Positions 1-6,752 of a stretch of 18,289 nt of DNA are shown in pieces (position 1 is the stretch's first letter; every line of letters begins with the position of its first letter). Origin of the DNA: an uncultured Peptococcaceae bacterium. Lineage in GTDB: Bacteria; Bacillota; Peptococcia; Peptococcales; Peptococcaceae. Location: NCBI GenBank assembly GCA_910585405.1, contig CAJUDO010000045.1, positions 1-18,289 on the forward strand, read 5' to 3'. Under the pieces are notes generated by a model. It was given only the letters and a program-made list of their open reading frames with translations, did no database searches and was not told the origin of the DNA. The translations under genes were made by a program, and so were the position numbers.

Positions 1-20
1 GCCAGGATATTGGTGAAGAA

Positions 21-50
21 AGAGAGGAAAAGTTCCTCTCTTTTTTCTTT
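21..50 (+). terminator. Rho-independent terminator of the upstream gene
   Basis: GAGAGGAA (22-29) pairs perfectly with TTCCTCTC (33-40) around a three-base loop, and a T-rich tract follows at 41-50. The upstream gene lies outside the window. A frame entering at base 2 stops at 14-16, so the first bases may be its last codons, but this is too short to judge. Confidence 0.8.
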
Positions 51-104
51 ACTTCTTTATCAAGTACATGCTAATTTACATAGATAAAAAGGAGCGATGA
101 AATT

Positions 105-1475
105 ATGCAAAAAAGTGCTTGGATGTCATACGGTGAAAAACAGGTACAACAGCTGGAAACTATAGCTGCGCAATATAAAGTTTTTTTGAATGATGGAAAA
201 ACAGAGCGTGAATGTGTTACGCAAACTGTGCAGATGGCAGAAAAAGCTGGTTATGTGGATTTGCAGGAGATTTTATCAGGGAAAAAACCGTTGCAGGATA
301 AAATTTATACTACGTTAATGGGAAAAACGATTGCCTTATTTCACCTTGGAGAGACGTCTTTGGAGCAGGGAATGCAGATTGTGGCAGCTCATATTGATTC
401 ACCGCGGTTAGATTTAAAACAGCATCCTTTGTATGAAGAAAGGGGGATGGCTTACTTCGATACCCATTATTATGGCGGCATAAAAAAATATCAGTGGGTG
501 ACATTACCCTTGACAATGCATGGTGTAGTGGTGAAAAAAGATGGAACTTCTGTAGAGATAAAAATTGGCGAACAAAAGGATGAGCCGGTTATTGGAGTAA
601 CGGATCTTTTAGTGCATTTGGCTGGCGAACAATTAGATAAAAAAGCTGCGAAAGTAGTTGAAGGGGAAGCCTTGGATCTCTTAGTAGGCAATCGTCCTTT
701 AGCCGGTGAAGAAAAAGAAGCTGTGAAAAAGCAAGTATTGCATTTATTAAAAGAACGTTATGATATTGAAGAAGATGACTTTATTTCGGCAGAAATTGAA
801 GTGGTACCGGCAGGAAAAGCACGGGACTGTGGGTTGGACCGCAGTATGATTATGGCTTATGGACATGATGATCGTGTTTGTGCTTTTGCAGGTCTATTGG
901 CAATTCTGCAAGTGGAACGGCCTCAAAAAACAGTGTGCTGTCTGCTTGTTGATAAAGAAGAAATCGGCAGCGTCGGCGCTACAGGTATGAAGTCTCGCTT
1001 TTTTGAAAATGCAGTGGCAGAGTTGATGGAACTCACTGGAAATTACAGCGAATTGAAATTGCGTCGTTGTTTATCCAATAGCAAAATGTTATCTACGGAT
1101 GTGAGCTCTGCTTTTGACCCCACTTATGCCCATGCTTTTGATAAAAATAACGTAGCATATTTGAGTTGTGGAATGGTGATGAAAAAATTTACTGGATCGC
1201 GGGGAAAATCTGGCGCCAATGATGCCAATGCGGAGTACATTGCGTCGTTGCGCAATGTAATGGATGAGGCTGGCGTAATTTGGCAGACTGCTGAGCTGGG
1301 CAAAGTTGATTATGGTGGTGGTGGTACAATTTCTTATATTGCCGCTCGTTATGGTATGGAGGTCATTGACTGTGGCGTACCTGTGTTGAATATGCATGCA
1401 CCATGGGAAATCATCAGTAAAGCAGATTTATATGAAGCTGTAAAAGGGTATCATGCTTTTTTAACAATGGAGTAG
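105..1475 (+). CDS. M18 family metalloaminopeptidase
   Basis: A 456-residue cytosolic di-zinc aminopeptidase of the M18 family (aspartyl aminopeptidase/yeast aminopeptidase I type). It removes N-terminal residues from peptides and probably acts in peptide turnover; M18 members usually form large tetrahedral assemblies. The full metal and catalytic set is visible: AAHIDSPR (His96, Asp98), GHDDR (Asp255), DKEEIGS (Glu285/Glu286), TDVS (Asp332) and NMHAPWE (His431). The length is typical. ATG 105 is preceded by AAAAAGGAG with about 10 bases of spacing. It stands alone between the terminator at 21-50 and the nuclease promoter. Acidic versus broad N-terminal preference cannot be told from sequence. 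Confidence 0.95.
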   Translation: MQKSAWMSYGEKQVQQLETIAAQYKVFLNDGKTERECVTQTVQMAEKAGYVDLQEILSGKKPLQDKIYTTLMGKTIALFHLGETSLEQGMQIVAAHIDSPRLDLKQHPLYEERGMAYFDTHYYGGIKKYQWVTLPLTMHGVVVKKDGTSVEIKIGEQKDEPVIGVTDLLVHLAGEQLDKKAAKVVEGEALDLLVGNRPLAGEEKEAVKKQVLHLLKERYDIEEDDFISAEIEVVPAGKARDCGLDRSMIMAYGHDDRVCAFAGLLAILQVERPQKTVCCLLVDKEEIGSVGATGMKSRFFENAVAELMELTGNYSELKLRRCLSNSKMLSTDVSSAFDPTYAHAFDKNNVAYLSCGMVMKKFTGSRGKSGANDANAEYIASLRNVMDEAGVIWQTAELGKVDYGGGGTISYIAARYGMEVIDCGVPVLNMHAPWEIISKADLYEAVKGYHAFLTME

Positions 1476-1617
1476 AGCGAAATTTGAATAAATTAAAAAG
1501 CTATAACGGGAAAATGACATTGACTTGACGGGACGCACACCAAAATTTTTTCTCACTGTGGCTTTTTGTTTCGCAAAAAATATTTTGAGAATAGATGTTC
1601 TGTTTTGTTGAAAAAAA

Positions 1618-1626
1618 TGATATACT
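1618..1626 (+). promoter_or_regulatory. Extended -10 promoter of the nuclease gene
   Basis: TGATATACT is a TGn extended -10 with TATACT at 1621-1626. The hexamer 17 bases upstream (TTCTGT) is a poor -35. A second reading is TATAAT at 1634-1639. Either one places the nuclease start downstream at ATG 1661. Confidence 0.5.
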
Positions 1627-1660
1627 GACTTTATATAATTATATGTTTAAGGAGATTGTT

Positions 1661-2419
1661 ATGGCAACAAAACACACGAAACCTTTGTTCAAAAAATATC
1701 GGCGGCGTAAAAAACAAAAATGGCAGAACATTTCTCAATGGTTTGTCGTTTTGGTGATTGGGTTGTTGGGATTAGCAGGTTATCAATTGGACTTTCTGCC
1801 TGTTGCATCAAACTATGCAGGTCAAGTGCCTGACGGTGTAAGGGAGTATGAAAACGCGGCATATCTTGTTGTCAATGAAAATGTTCCTGAATTTGATGAA
1901 TCTGTCCTATCAACGGAGGCTTATGAGAGCTACAGTGAACTGGATGATTTGGGCCGCTGCGGCACAGCAATGGCAAACATTGGGCGAGAGCTGATGCCGC
2001 AGGAAGAACGGGGCGCAATTGGTCAGATAAAGCCCAGCGGTTGGCAGACAGTACGGTATGATATTGTAGATGGAAACTATCTTTACAATCGCTGTCACCT
2101 TATCGGGTATCAATTAACCGGTGAGAATGCCAATAAACAAAACCTCATCACAGGTACCCGATATTTGAATGTGGAGGGCATGCTGCCCTTTGAAGATTTG
2201 GTGGCCGATTACATAAAATATACAGGGAATCATGTATTGTATCGGGTGACACCGGTTTTTGAAGGAGAAAATCTGTTGGCCAGCGGCGTACAGATGGAAG
2301 CGATGTCTGTGGAGGATCATGGGCAAGGCGTATGTTTCAATGTATACGTGCCCAATGTACAGCCCGGTATTTGCATTGATTATGCCACTGGCCAAAGCTG
2401 GCTTGAAGAAGCCAGCTAA
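1661..2419 (+). CDS. Membrane-anchored DNA/RNA non-specific endonuclease (beta-beta-alpha-metal fold)
   Basis: A 252-residue nuclease of the NucA/EndA class (Endonuclea_NS_2 type) that would cleave nucleic acid outside the membrane using Mg2+. Residues 1-25 are strongly basic (KKYRRRKKQK), residues 26-44 form one membrane segment, and the remainder would face outward. The active-site block is NRCHLIGYQLTGEN with His146, where the EndA archetype has DRGH; the metal-binding Asn follows in NKQNLITGT (158-166). The conserved C-terminal block ends IDYATG. ATG 1661 is chosen because AAGGAG lies at 1649-1654. An in-frame ATG 66 bases upstream would start before the promoter and adds no family sequence. 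Roles in competence, nutrient scavenging or biofilm DNA turnover are all possible; no competence gene is nearby. Confidence 0.9.
   Translation: MATKHTKPLFKKYRRRKKQKWQNISQWFVVLVIGLLGLAGYQLDFLPVASNYAGQVPDGVREYENAAYLVVNENVPEFDESVLSTEAYESYSELDDLGRCGTAMANIGRELMPQEERGAIGQIKPSGWQTVRYDIVDGNYLYNRCHLIGYQLTGENANKQNLITGTRYLNVEGMLPFEDLVADYIKYTGNHVLYRVTPVFEGENLLASGVQMEAMSVEDHGQGVCFNVYVPNVQPGICIDYATGQSWLEEAS
2396..2417. terminator. Bidirectional hairpin inside overlapping 3' ends
   Basis: AGCTGGCTT (2396-2404), a GAAG loop and AAGCCAGCT (2409-2417) make a perfect 9-bp stem. It spans the last codons of the nuclease and the stop codon of the convergent HAD gene. The T-run is minimal on the minus side and absent on the plus side, so efficient termination is uncertain. 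Confidence 0.5.
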
Positions 2420-3072
2420 CAGGGCAAGGATAGCAGATATTGCTGAAGGTCGCGAACAGTGTCGGCGAGATAGATTGCGCCGCTGTTTTCCAGTTCGCCG
2501 GGCGCGGCAAATCCGAAACGGACTCCTACACAGGCAATTCCCAACTCGGCGGCGCCGCGCACATCATAGATGCGATCACCAACCATGATGACCTGTTGGA
2601 TGGGGGGATTGCCTAGCTGCTGTAAAACTGCGGCAATGACTTCTTTTTTCTCTACACGGCTACCATCCAAATTACTGCCTTCGATAACCTGGAAATATTG
2701 AGCAAGCTTAAAGTGTTCTAAAATTTGCCGCACAAACACGGTAGGCTTAGAGGAGGCAACTGCTAAAATCTTTCCTTGCTTTTGTAATGCTTGCAACATA
2801 TCTGGAATCCCAAAATAGATGATATTTTCAAACAGACCTGTTGTGCCGAAACGTTCACGATATTTTTCAACGGCTGCAATGGCTTGTTCTTCACTAAATT
2901 GATAAAAATCAATAAAAGATTGCCGCAATGGCGGACCGATAAATGGAGTCAGACGATCAAGATCAGGTTCTTCAATACCGAAAGCGCGTAGTGCGTACTG
3001 TACACATTTTGTGATGCCTTCCTTGGGATTGGTCAATGTACCATCTAAATCAAATAATAAATAAGAATTCAT
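2416..3072 (-). CDS. HAD superfamily (subfamily IA) phosphatase, phosphoglycolate phosphatase/5'-nucleotidase-like
   Basis: A 218-residue cytosolic phosphatase of the haloacid dehalogenase superfamily. Motif I is FDLDGTLT (nucleophile Asp8, Asp10), motif II is ASSKPT (Ser107 or Ser108), the motif III lysine is in VEKKEV (142/143) and motif IV is GDRIYD (Asp166, Asp170). The helical cap lies between motifs I and II. The segment GSNLDGSRVEKKEV resembles HAD 5'-nucleotidase-like members more than classical Gph, so the substrate may be a nucleotide or another small phosphoester. ATG 3072 is preferred because GGAAGGAAA precedes it; the ATG six codons upstream has no ribosome binding site. Its stop overlaps the nuclease stop by four bases. 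Confidence 0.9.
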   Translation of the reverse strand: MNSYLLFDLDGTLTNPKEGITKCVQYALRAFGIEEPDLDRLTPFIGPPLRQSFIDFYQFSEEQAIAAVEKYRERFGTTGLFENIIYFGIPDMLQALQKQGKILAVASSKPTVFVRQILEHFKLAQYFQVIEGSNLDGSRVEKKEVIAAVLQQLGNPPIQQVIMVGDRIYDVRGAAELGIACVGVRFGFAAPGELENSGAIYLADTVRDLQQYLLSLPC

Positions 3073-3157
3073 GAGTGCTTTTCCTTCCATTAAAATTTAT
3101 CTAAATATTAATATATCTTATTTTCTCTATTTTGACTATCCCCCAAAAGATAATTCA

Positions 3158-3166
3158 TGCTATACT
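3158..3166 (+). promoter_or_regulatory. Extended -10 promoter of the DUF4491 gene
   Basis: TGCTATACT fits an extended -10. A TTGACT lies upstream at 3132-3137, but the 23-base spacing is too long for a standard -35. The start codon is about 45 bases downstream. Confidence 0.55.
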
Positions 3167-3210
3167 GATAAAAATTTGAGAATATATTTTATAGAAAGAG
3201 GAGGCAAACG

Positions 3211-3501
3211 ATGAACTTTTTAGGACTGATTATCAGTGTGGCAGTCTTTTTACTGATTGGAGTGTTTCACCCTATTGTTATTAAATGTGAATACTACTTT
3301 TCAGAAAAAGTTTGGCCGGTTTTTCTTGTAGCAGGGATTGTGAGTGTAATCTGTTCTCTTTTAGTGCAAAATACGATAGGTTCGTCGCTGTTAGGCGCTC
3401 TGGGATGCTCATTTTTTTGGAGTATTGGAGAATTAAAAGAACAGAGGAAACGGGTAGAACGGGGTTGGTTTCCGAAAAACCCTAAGCGTAAATATGAGTA
3501 A
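3211..3501 (+). CDS. DUF4491 family small membrane protein
   Basis: A 96-residue inner-membrane protein of unknown function. I recognise the family from its layout: an N-terminal MNFLGLII segment, a conserved FHPIVIK...EYYF block, two further hydrophobic stretches (about 35-55 and 58-70), and the C-terminal signature GWFPKNPKRK. That gives two to three membrane segments with a short basic cytosolic tail. AGAGGAGG at 3197-3204 gives an excellent start at ATG 3211. It is transcribed alone, divergent from the HAD gene, and followed by a 20-bp hairpin. No biochemical role is known to me for this family. Confidence 0.85.
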   Translation: MNFLGLIISVAVFLLIGVFHPIVIKCEYYFSEKVWPVFLVAGIVSVICSLLVQNTIGSSLLGALGCSFFWSIGELKEQRKRVERGWFPKNPKRKYE

Positions 3502-3502
3502 T

Positions 3503-3550
3503 AGCTAAAACACGTTTTTCCGCCTTCTTACGGAAAAATGTGTTTTAGCT
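3503..3550. terminator. Bidirectional terminator hairpin
   Basis: AGCTAAAACACGTTTTTCCG (3503-3522) pairs with 3531-3550 over 20 positions with a single G-U wobble and an eight-base loop. It sits between the DUF4491 stop and the end of the convergent 55-residue gene. A T-rich stretch follows on the plus strand only after several bases. Confidence 0.8.
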
Positions 3551-3557
3551 TGTGAGG

Positions 3558-3725
3558 TTATTTTTTGTCAATTTGGGGTAAAGCGAAATGATAAACCGCA
3601 TCATAGGATTCTAATTCCGCCTCGGATTGGGGCGGCGTGGGAATCAGACCAGTACAATCTGTGGAAGAACTGGCATTGTTCAGATCGTAACGATATTGGT
3701 CTGGGTTATCGTTGATTTTTTTCAT
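3558..3725 (-). CDS. Small conserved-looking hypothetical protein, 55 residues
   Basis: I do not recognise this gene. ATG 3725 is preceded by AAAGGAG with good spacing, which argues that it is translated, while the in-frame extension upstream has no start signal. The protein is hydrophilic and acidic with no membrane segment or signal peptide. It has one cysteine in STDCTGLIPTPPQSEAELES, followed by YDAVYHFALPQ. The low-complexity NNASSSTDC run and the proline pair look like a short linear motif rather than an enzyme. It lies 168 bases downstream of lexA on the same strand, with no hairpin seen between them, so read-through from lexA is possible. It ends just before the shared hairpin at 3503-3550. 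Confidence 0.65.
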   Translation of the reverse strand: MKKINDNPDQYRYDLNNASSSTDCTGLIPTPPQSEAELESYDAVYHFALPQIDKK

Positions 3726-3892
3726 TGTACACACTCCTTTATACCAACTTGTAGTATTTTTTGCTTTTCTGCATTTTATATTCCTGAAAAAAGCAAAACA
3801 TTTTTCAGAAATATGTGGATTGCAAAATAGTGCATATGTGTAGTCATCGGAGTGTGCGGAAAATTTTACCGCTGACTGCAAAGAGAAAATTT

Positions 3893-4540
3893 TTAATGCA
3901 TGGTGCGGAATAAGCCTGTTACTTTGCCAGCCAATTCCACTTCTGTCACATAAATCGGCTCCATAGCATCGTTTTCCGGCTGCAGACGAATACGGCCTTT
4001 TTCCCGATAAAAGGTTTTTACGGTGGCTTCATCGCCAATTACAGCCACGACGATATCTCCATTGTTCGCCACCTTCTGAGGTGTGACAATCAGCAAATCT
4101 CCATCAAAAATCCCTACGTTAATCATGCTGTCACCTTTCACGCGTAGCATAAATGAATTATTGTTGCGAATCAGATGCATAGGAAAGGTGATAGTATCTT
4201 CCACGTTCTGGCTAGCTAAAATGGGTGTACCGGCGGCAACTGAGCCAATAATAGGCACATTTATCATTTCATCGAACGGCTTATCTTCTTCATAAAAAAC
4301 ATCCATCTCATCATTGGTCTTTAGAATCATGATTGCTCTTGGTTTGGTAGGGTCTCGACGAATGTAGCCCTTTTGCTCCAATTGTGTGAGATGATTGTGT
4401 ACAGTGGAACTGGATTGGAGTCCCACGGCTTCTCCGATTTCCCGCACTGATGGCGGATATCCCTTTAGATTAATTTGTCTTACAATGTAGTCCAAAATTT
4501 CGGCTTGCCGTTTGCTGAGTCCCTTTTCTTTTGTTCTCAT
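3893..4540 (-). CDS. lexA: LexA SOS repressor
   Basis: A 215-residue SOS repressor/autoprotease. Residues 1-70 form the winged helix-turn-helix (LSKRQAEILDYI, then YPPSVREIGEAVGLQSSSTVHNHL). The C-terminal S24 peptidase domain keeps every required residue: the Ala103-Gly104 cleavage site in SVAAGTP, nucleophile Ser138 in VKGDSM and general base Lys175 in ATVKTFY. RecA filaments on single-stranded DNA would trigger self-cleavage and derepress repair genes. AGGGG lies just upstream of ATG 4540. The gene has a consensus sigma-A promoter overlapped by a LexA-type box, so autoregulation is expected. A roughly 70-residue linker-plus-latch region precedes the catalytic Ser, as is normal. Confidence 0.97.
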   Translation of the reverse strand: MRTKEKGLSKRQAEILDYIVRQINLKGYPPSVREIGEAVGLQSSSTVHNHLTQLEQKGYIRRDPTKPRAIMILKTNDEMDVFYEEDKPFDEMINVPIIGSVAAGTPILASQNVEDTITFPMHLIRNNNSFMLRVKGDSMINVGIFDGDLLIVTPQKVANNGDIVVAVIGDEATVKTFYREKGRIRLQPENDAMEPIYVTEVELAGKVTGLFRTMH

Positions 4541-4600
4541 ATTGTGTGCCCCTATCTATCATAACAATTAAAATAAGAATTTGAATGTAAATACATATTT

Positions 4601-4629
4601 ATTATATAATAAAAAAACAAGGAATGCAA
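4601..4629 (-). promoter_or_regulatory. Sigma-A promoter of lexA
   Basis: On the minus strand TTGCAT (4629-4624), a 17-base spacer and a perfect TATAAT (4606-4601) form a strong promoter about 60 bases upstream of the lexA start. Confidence 0.8.
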
Positions 4630-4639
4630 ACTTTTGTTC
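4628..4639. promoter_or_regulatory. lexA: Candidate LexA operator (GAACnnnnGTTC type)
   Basis: On the minus strand GAACAAAAGTTT matches the Firmicutes SOS box GAACnnnnGTTC at 7 of 8 positions, and it overlaps the lexA -35 hexamer by two bases. The position fits autorepression. A one-mismatch box also occurs by chance in this much DNA, so the location carries the argument. Confidence 0.6.
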
Positions 4640-4709
4640 TCAATATTTATTAAGAATTTCTTGAAAGGACTATTGTATAAAAAGAAAATGAGCGAGATTG
4701 GTTATTCTA

Positions 4710-4718
4710 TGGTATACT
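4710..4718 (+). promoter_or_regulatory. Extended -10 promoter of the HD-domain gene
   Basis: TGGTATACT forms an extended -10 about 60 bases upstream of ATG 4780. No convincing -35 hexamer is seen 17 bases upstream. Confidence 0.5.
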
Positions 4719-4779
4719 TATTTATAACAAGGTAAATTATGATAAAAATATGAAAGTAATGTAAAGGGTGGTTGAAAAA

Positions 4780-5352
4780 ATGCAAAAACTGACAAGAGAA
4801 GAAGCGTGGAATTTGTTATGTACCTATAATGAGAAACCTGCATTGCGCCGTCATGCTTTGGCGGTGGAGGCGGCAATGCGTCATTTTGCGCAGTTGGAGA
4901 ATGAAGACGTCGAAGTATGGGGCGCGGTGGGATTGCTGCACGATCTGGATTATGAAAAATATCCTGACCAACATTGCGTGAAGGCAGCGGAGCTGTTGCG
5001 CGATGCCGGAGTAGATGAGTTTTATATTCATGGTGTGTGCAGCCACGGTTACGGGATTTGCTGTGATGTAAAGCCGGAGAGCCGTATGGAGAAGGTGTTG
5101 TACACCATAGACGAGTTGACAGGCCTTATCAATGCATTATGTTTGATGCGCCCGTCAAAAAGCGTATTGGATTTAGAAGTAAAATCTGTGAAGAAACGTT
5201 TCAAAGATAAGTCCTTTGCAGCCGGCGTCAATCGACAGACGATTTTAGATGGCTGCCAGCTGTTGGACATGACATTGGAGGATGTCATTCAGGAAACAAT
5301 TTTAGGGATGCGAGAAAATGCAGAAGAAATCAGCTTAAAAGGGAATCTGTAA
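4780..5352 (+). CDS. HD-domain metal-dependent phosphohydrolase
   Basis: A 190-residue cytosolic protein of the HD superfamily. Metal-ligand candidates run in order: His25 (RRHALAVE), the HD pair His54-Asp55 (GLLHDLDYEK), His65, and His84/His89 (YIHGVCSHGY), followed by a conserved acidic helix (TIDELTGLI). These proteins are often annotated only as HDIG-type hydrolases; the substrate is unknown, probably a phosphoester or nucleotide. ATG 4780 is chosen over an in-frame GTG four codons earlier because AAAGGGTGG is then about eight bases upstream. It is a single-gene unit, divergent from lexA and convergent with the L,D-transpeptidase, ending 14 bases before that gene's stop. Confidence 0.85.
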   Translation: MQKLTREEAWNLLCTYNEKPALRRHALAVEAAMRHFAQLENEDVEVWGAVGLLHDLDYEKYPDQHCVKAAELLRDAGVDEFYIHGVCSHGYGICCDVKPESRMEKVLYTIDELTGLINALCLMRPSKSVLDLEVKSVKKRFKDKSFAAGVNRQTILDGCQLLDMTLEDVIQETILGMRENAEEISLKGNL

Positions 5353-5363
5353 ATATCTTACCA

Positions 5364-5383
5364 TGCTCAAGGCGTAATGAGCA
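5364..5383. terminator. Weak hairpin between convergent genes
   Basis: TGCTCA (5364-5369) and TGAGCA (5378-5383) form a six-bp stem at the junction of the HD gene and the L,D-transpeptidase. There is no T-run on either side, so a terminator role is only suggested by position. Confidence 0.25.
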
Positions 5384-5714
5384 CAGGCGTGCCGATATGT
5401 ATCAAGGAAAAGAGCTGTTCTGCGTCGGCATTGTACATGCGAATGCAGCCGTGAGAAATTGCGCTGCCGATATCTTTTGGCGCATTGGTGCCGTGGATGC
5501 CGTAGCCGGGTTTATTGAGTCCCATCCATCGAGTACCGAAAGGACCGGGGTCGGTGAGAATTTTTTTGTTGATAATATGCCAGTTGCCCACCGGAGATGG
5601 TGTATGACTTTTTCCAATGGCTACAGGAAAACTGTAAAGCAAATGATTGTTTTTGTACAGCGAAAGTCGGCGAAGCGCAAGCTCTATGGTGATATAAGTT
5701 TGAGACATAAGCAA
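5367..5714 (-). CDS. Minimal YkuD-type L,D-transpeptidase
   Basis: About 113-115 residues that are almost nothing but a YkuD catalytic domain. In other bacteria this domain makes 3-3 peptidoglycan cross-links or anchors proteins to the wall. Numbered from ATG 5708, the signature is intact: IHGTNAPKDIG with His72 and SHGCIRM with His86 and nucleophile Cys88, then an arginine and the IGTPVLI end strand. The substrate-loop sequence DPGPFGTRWMGL is also typical. No signal peptide, membrane segment or LysM domain is visible, unlike B. subtilis YkuD, which has LysM. The start is TTG 5714 (AAAGGA five bases away) or ATG 5708. It may depend on a non-classical route to the wall. Confidence 0.9.
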   Translation of the reverse strand: MLMSQTYITIELALRRLSLYKNNHLLYSFPVAIGKSHTPSPVGNWHIINKKILTDPGPFGTRWMGLNKPGYGIHGTNAPKDIGSAISHGCIRMYNADAEQLFSLIHIGTPVLITP

Positions 5715-5732
5715 TCACATCCTTTTTGTGTT

Positions 5733-5738
5733 AGTATA
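5733..5738 (-). promoter_or_regulatory. Possible -10 of the L,D-transpeptidase
   Basis: TATACT on the minus strand lies about 20-25 bases upstream of the start codon. No -35 or TGn extension supports it. Confidence 0.3.
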
Positions 5739-5854
5739 TGTATGGTCCTAAAAGATGTGCAGAAGAAAAGATCTGAATGGTTTTATGAGAGATGCGTGCA
5801 AATTTTCTTCGTATAATTGTATAATGAGGAAATGCTGAGAAAGGGTGAGGAAAG

Positions 5855-6451
5855 TTGACAGAGCGGTTAACACAACAGTTTGATTTTCTTTTAGAAATTG
5901 ATAAAGCGAAACGCATTCAACGTCAAACCTATTGCAGCGATGGGGAAACTTTGGAAAATGATGCTGAGCACGGTTGGCATGCGGCGTTGATGGCGATATT
6001 ACTCAGCGAATATGCAAATGAACCTATTGATGTGCTCAAGACGGTGACGATGTTGTTGATTCATGATATTGTGGAGATAGACGCTGGGGACACCTATGCT
6101 TATGATGATGCCGGTGTGGCGACGCAGGCACAGCGGGAAGAAGCGGCGGCGCAGCGTATTTACAGTATTTTGCCGGAAGATCAGGGACGAAAAATGTTGG
6201 AGTTATGGCAGGAGTTTGAGAGGGGAGAAAGTGCAGAAGCCTGCTTTGCCAAAGTGCTGGATAAGGTGCAGCCTATTATGCTCAATGCTGCTACCGACGG
6301 CCGTGCTTGGCAGGAACATGAGGTGAAATTGAGTAAAATATTGCAACGCAATGAGAAAACTCCCAAGGGCTCACCAGTGTTGTGGGAATATATGTTGCAG
6401 CAGTTTATTATGCCCAATGTGGAAAAGGGACGCATTGAAAAAGACTGCTGA
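5855..6451 (+). CDS. HD-domain 5'-deoxynucleotidase-like protein (YfbR/HDDC2 type)
   Basis: A 198-residue cytosolic HD_3-family hydrolase, expected to remove phosphate from (deoxy)nucleoside 5'-monophosphates. The metal site reads AEHGWHAA (His39), LLIHDIVEIDAGD (His70, Asp71, plus Glu74 and Asp77 as likely catalytic acids) and VLDKVQP (Asp136), in the order seen in YfbR and human HDDC2. The length is normal. The start is TTG 5855 after AAGGGTGAGG; no closer ATG keeps the N-terminal helix. TATAAT copies at 5812 and 5820 give a probable promoter just upstream. It is monocistronic, ended by the terminator at 6468-6516. Its substrate may also be another small phosphate. Confidence 0.87.
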   Translation: MTERLTQQFDFLLEIDKAKRIQRQTYCSDGETLENDAEHGWHAALMAILLSEYANEPIDVLKTVTMLLIHDIVEIDAGDTYAYDDAGVATQAQREEAAAQRIYSILPEDQGRKMLELWQEFERGESAEACFAKVLDKVQPIMLNAATDGRAWQEHEVKLSKILQRNEKTPKGSPVLWEYMLQQFIMPNVEKGRIEKDC

Positions 6452-6467
6452 GAATGGTTATAAAGGG

Positions 6468-6516
6468 AAGGGCTAATCACTAGGAACAATTTGCTAAGTG
6501 ATTAGCCCTTTATTTT
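6468..6516 (+). terminator. Rho-independent terminator
   Basis: AAGGGCTAATCACT (6468-6481) pairs perfectly with AGTGATTAGCCCTT (6497-6510), 14 bp with a 15-base loop, followed by TTTATTTTTA. It ends the HD nucleotidase transcript and marks the left edge of the LysR module. Confidence 0.85.
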
Positions 6517-6752
6517 TATGACTTGAATCCTGCTAAGAAATGATTTTACTCCATTCATATTTTTCATTTCTTTTGATAACTTTGAAAAATAGTTTAAGAT
6601 GTATAATTAAAGGGGATACATAATTTTTCTGTGTAAATATTTGGTAAGAAAAAACCAAGTGGGGGACTAGAAAAAATTTGCAGTCGATAGGATAACTATT
6701 TGGCAACCATACCAAAATTAAAAAGAAAAGCAAGAAATATTTTCTTAAGTTA
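6517..6752. other. AT-rich intergenic spacer downstream of LysR
   Basis: No convincing gene: open frames here lack ribosome binding sites and family features. Two small dyads (TTGGT/ACCAA near 6641-6658 and TTTGG/CCAAA near 6700-6717) could be weak 3' hairpins for the LysR transcript. I see nothing else. Confidence 0.4.

Noticed and set aside
1500..1580. Tandem TTGAC boxes (1520-1530) and a TTTTTG/CAAAAA dyad (1563-1579) as promoter or terminator
   Set aside because: No -10 at a workable distance, and the stem is pure A/T with one G-C pair, so neither reading is supported.
2259..2588. Plus-strand frame across the nuclease 3' end and HAD gene
   Set aside because: Arginine-rich out-of-frame sequence overlapping both genes, no start signal.
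5397..5816. Plus-strand open frame of 139 codons opposite the L,D-transpeptidase
   Set aside because: It is the reverse of a complete YkuD domain with all catalytic residues; no independent coding support.
6533..6733. 66-codon minus-strand frame downstream of LysR
   Set aside because: No ribosome binding site, Phe/Lys-rich composition as expected from AT-rich spacer translated at random.
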